From assembly GCA_018368345.1 (NCBI GenBank), contig JAGZEK010000008.1, positions 1 to 64,000 on the forward strand: a stretch of DNA of 64,000 nt, read 5' to 3'. Under the pieces are notes generated by a model. The model saw only the letters and a program-made list of their open reading frames with translations. It searched no databases and was not told where the DNA came from. Within the stretch, counting starts at the first letter, position 1, and each line of letters begins with the position of its first letter. The stretch is from Collinsella sp. (GTDB taxonomy: Bacteria > Actinomycetota > Coriobacteriia > Coriobacteriales > Coriobacteriaceae). Position numbers and translations under genes: made by a program. Below are positions 61,489-64,000 of this stretch, piece after piece.

Positions 61489-64000
61489 CTATTTACGACC
61501 GAACTTGATTTTGATTGCACGCTTTAAAGCATACTTGCCAAGGCTCGGGAGCTTTTGCTCGTATTTAACCATCGTGGAGCACTCGGGGCGATCGCGATCA
61601 AGATGGATGGCGTCGAATGCGCACTTGGTGGTGCACAGGCCGCAGCCAATGCACTTGTTGGGGTCGACGATCGAGGCGCCGCAGCCCAGGCAGCGGGCGG
61701 TCTCGGCGCGCACCTGCTCTTCGGTAAAGGTCTCGACGTACTCGCTGAAGGGCGCGGCTTTCTCGCGCTCGCGGTCCACGTGGGCAACCTCGCGGCTCGC
61801 GTTGTCATAGCTCGCGATCACGACATCGTCGCGGTCGAGCGCGGTGTAGCGGCGCTGGTTGCGGCCGATGGTGAGCGTGGAGCCCGGCTGCACAAATCGG
61901 TGGATGGACACCGCAGCCTCGTGACCGGCGGCGATAGCGTCGATGGCGAAGCTGGGACCGGTGTAGACGTCACCACCCACAAAGATGTCGGGTTCGGCGG
62001 TCTGGTAGGTCTGGGGATCGGCAAGGGCACCCTGACCACGGCCAAGCTCCACCTTGGAGCCAGCCAGCAGGTCGCCCCACACGATGGACTGGCCGATGGA
62101 CATGACGACACGGTCAGCATCGACACGGCGTAGATCGTTCTCGTCGTACTCGGGCGCAAAACGGCCTTCGTCGTCAAAGACACGCATGCAGCGCTTGAAG
62201 GTGATACCGCACACACGACCGACCTCGTCCAGGTGGACCTCCTTGGGACCCCAACCGCAGCTGATGTGCGCGCCGTCCTCGATGGCCTCGCGACGCTCTT
62301 CCTCGCTGGCGGGCATCTGTGCCTCGCTCTCCAGGCAGAACATCTCAACGTGCTCGGAACCCAGACGGCAGGCGTTGCGGGCAACGTCGATGGCCACGTT
62401 GCCGCCGCCCACCACGATGGTGCGGCCGGGCAGCGCGTCAATCTTGCCGCTGTTGACCTCGCGCAAAAAGTCGACGGCCACGGTCACACCCTCGGCGTCC
62501 TCGCCCGGAATGTCGGCAAGGCGGCCGCCCTGGCAGCCAATAGCCACGTAGAAGGCCTCAAAACCCTGCGTGCGCAGCTCGTCGAGCGTCACGTCGCGGC
62601 CGACTTCCACGCCATAGCGGAACTCGGCACCCATCAGGCGAATGATCTCGACCTCGGCCTCGATAACATCCTTCTGCAGCTTAAAGCTGGGAATGCCGTA
62701 GGTGAGCATGCCACCCGGGCGCTCGTTTTTCTCGAACACGACGGGCTTGTAGCCCTTCTCGGCAAGATAGAAAGCGCAGGACAGACCGGCCGGGCCGGCA
62801 CCGATGATGGCAATCTTCTGGTCGAAGCCGCCAGCGCGCGTCGGCGTCACCACGGGCGGGACGTAGCGGGTCGCAGCGTCCAGATCGCGCTGGGCGATAA
62901 ACTTCTTGACTTCGTCGATAGCCACGGCGGCGTCCACACGACCGCGGGTGCAGGCATCCTCACAGCGGCGGTTGCACACACGGCCGCAGATAGCGGGCAG
63001 CGGGTTCTCGCGTTTAATGAGCGCCAGGGCCTCGTCATAGCGGCCCTGCGCCGCGAGCTTCAGATAGCCCTGAACGGCGACATGCGCGGGGCAAGCCGTC
63101 TTGCAGGGCGCGGTGCCGGACTCGTGCGTCTCGATGCGGTTGTCGTTGCGGTAGTTAGGCGACCACTTGGTGTGGTCCCACTTGGTGGCATCGGGCAGCT
63201 CCTGGCGCGGATACTCGGGCACCTGTCCGCCCGCCTTTTTGCTGCAGAGCTTCTGGCCCAGCTTGGCGGCGCCGGCCGGACACACCTCAACGCAGCGGCC
63301 GCAGGCCACGCACTTGTCCTTCTCGACCTTGGCGACATAGGCCGAGCGCGACAGGTTGGGCGTGTTGAACAGCTGCGAGGTGCGCAGGGCGTAGCACACG
63401 TTGACGTTGCAGTTACAGATGGCGAAGATCTTGTTCTCGCCGTCGATGTTGGTGATCTGGTGCACAAAGCCGTTGTCCTCGGCCTGGCGCAAGATGTCGT
63501 AGACCTCCTCGCGCGTCACATAGTGGCCGCGGTCGGTCTCGACCACATAGTCGGCCATATCGCCCACGGCAATGCACCAGTCGGCGGGGTCGTCGGCGCA
63601 GCCCTCGCCCATCACACGACGGCTCGCGCGGCAGCTGCAGGTGCTGGCGGCATACTTACCCTCGTATTTGTCGAGCCAATGCTCGATATGCTCGATCGGC
63701 ACCGACGTGCTCGCGGCATCGATGGCCTTCTCGACCGGAATGACATGCATGCCGATGCCGGCACCACCGGGCGGCACCATCGGCGTGGCCTTGGACAGCG
63801 GGCCCTTGGATGCCTGCTCAAAGAACTTGGCATAGACCGGGTGCTCTTCGAGCTGGCTCACGCGCATGTTGAGGAACTCGGCGGAACCCGGCACCAGCAT
63901 GGGCAGCACCCACTGCTTGGCGCGCTCGGGATTTTCCCAGTTGTACTCGAGCAGACCCGTGTAGCTCATGTCGTCGAGCATCTTCTCGATATCGGCCTCG
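61489..64000 (-). CDS. Multi-cluster Fe-S flavoprotein, GltD-like (5' end outside window)
   Basis: At least 837 codons; the frame stays open to the window edge, so the visible Met at 63981 is probably internal. Order: an Fe-S region with STCSCRASRRVMGEGCADDP and FAICNCNVNVCYAL, a 4Fe-4S motif CVACGRCVEVCPAGA, a GltD-type cluster domain (APCKTACPAHVAVQGYLKL; CGRVCNRRCEDAC), FAD fold IAIIGAGPAGLSCAFYLAEK, NAD(P) fold TIVVGGGNVAIDVARNACRL, a GGDVYTGPSFAIDAIAAGHE FAD end and a C-terminal ferredoxin motif CIGCGLCTTKCAFDA. It probably moves electrons between NAD(P)H, flavin and ferredoxin; the physiological partner is unknown. hypA follows. Confidence 0.88.
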   Translation of the reverse strand, partial: EADIEKMLDDMSYTGLLEYNWENPERAKQWVLPMLVPGSAEFLNMRVSQLEEHPVYAKFFEQASKGPLSKATPMVPPGGAGIGMHVIPVEKAIDAASTSVPIEHIEHWLDKYEGKYAASTCSCRASRRVMGEGCADDPADWCIAVGDMADYVVETDRGHYVTREEVYDILRQAEDNGFVHQITNIDGENKIFAICNCNVNVCYALRTSQLFNTPNLSRSAYVAKVEKDKCVACGRCVEVCPAGAAKLGQKLCSKKAGGQVPEYPRQELPDATKWDHTKWSPNYRNDNRIETHESGTAPCKTACPAHVAVQGYLKLAAQGRYDEALALIKRENPLPAICGRVCNRRCEDACTRGRVDAAVAIDEVKKFIAQRDLDAATRYVPPVVTPTRAGGFDQKIAIIGAGPAGLSCAFYLAEKGYKPVVFEKNERPGGMLTYGIPSFKLQKDVIEAEVEIIRLMGAEFRYGVEVGRDVTLDELRTQGFEAFYVAIGCQGGRLADIPGEDAEGVTVAVDFLREVNSGKIDALPGRTIVVGGGNVAIDVARNACRLGSEHVEMFCLESEAQMPASEEERREAIEDGAHISCGWGPKEVHLDEVGRVCGITFKRCMRVFDDEGRFAPEYDENDLRRVDADRVVMSIGQSIVWGDLLAGSKVELGRGQGALADPQTYQTAEPDIFVGGDVYTGPSFAIDAIAAGHEAAVSIHRFVQPGSTLTIGRNQRRYTALDRDDVVIASYDNASREVAHVDREREKAAPFSEYVETFTEEQVRAETARCLGCGASIVDPNKCIGCGLCTTKCAFDAIHLDRDRPECSTMVKYEQKLPSLGKYALKRAIKIKFGRK

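Overview
The window looks like chromosomal DNA from a strictly anaerobic, high-GC actinobacterium of the Coriobacteriia; Collinsella is the best guess, from gene content and style rather than any database match. The clues are a pyruvate:ferredoxin oxidoreductase, a rubrerythrin, a mannose-family PTS operon with a ManO-type protein, LytTR two-component systems, and the actinobacterial cell-wall signalling operon (FHA proteins, PP2C phosphatase, SEDS/PBP, PASTA kinase). No phage, insertion sequence or CRISPR array is visible.

Layout. 0.2-4.9 kb: a SIS-domain sugar-phosphate gene divergent from a GntR/HutC regulator with repeated operator-like sites, then an acetyltransferase, a threonine aldolase and a PAP2 phosphatase. 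5-17 kb: DNA repair and redox genes (mfd, nth, an ABC exporter, rmuC, rubrerythrin, an Fe-S-cluster-less mutY homologue, an Rrf2 regulator) with two small membrane proteins. 17.3-26.6 kb: tRNA-Asp, a YfcE-like phosphodiesterase, a glycosyltransferase coupled to a LytS/LytR pair, an MFS transporter, a zinc phospholipase C-like protein and a second LytS/LytR pair. 26.7-36.4 kb: an amidohydrolase/permease operon, a membrane-anchored C39-like peptidase, carbamate kinase and nifJ. 36.9-40.6 kb: a compact operon of an unknown membrane protein, a Ser/Thr kinase and an FHA protein. 40.8-45.6 kb: dnaX...ybaB-recR, interrupted by a DUF4160 toxin-antitoxin-like pair and an opposite-strand membrane protein. 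45.8-56.8 kb: a YcxB-like membrane protein and the six-gene cell-wall/division signalling operon, in which the RodA-like and PBP-like proteins are fused into one chain. 57.1-60.6 kb: tRNA-Arg beside a 69-bp tandem duplication, then the manXYZ-manO PTS operon. 61-64 kb: hypA and a large Fe-S flavoprotein running off the window end.

The most unusual feature is not a protein. At least nine intergenic spaces, mostly at gene 3' ends, hold long inverted repeats with arms of about 21-46 bp, several enclosing or followed by a conventional terminator. Two are 182-bp near-identical units (13813-13994 and 14727-14908) whose perfect or near-perfect 36-bp stems differ by mostly pairing-preserving substitutions; another family recurs at 110-178 and 23290-23358. 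They look like families of structured 3'-UTR RNAs or palindromic mobile repeats.

Start codons were chosen by ribosome-binding site and family N-termini; several longer possible reading frames were shortened. Very long open frames antisense to mfd, rmuC, nifJ and pknB are GC-driven shadows and are not annotated.
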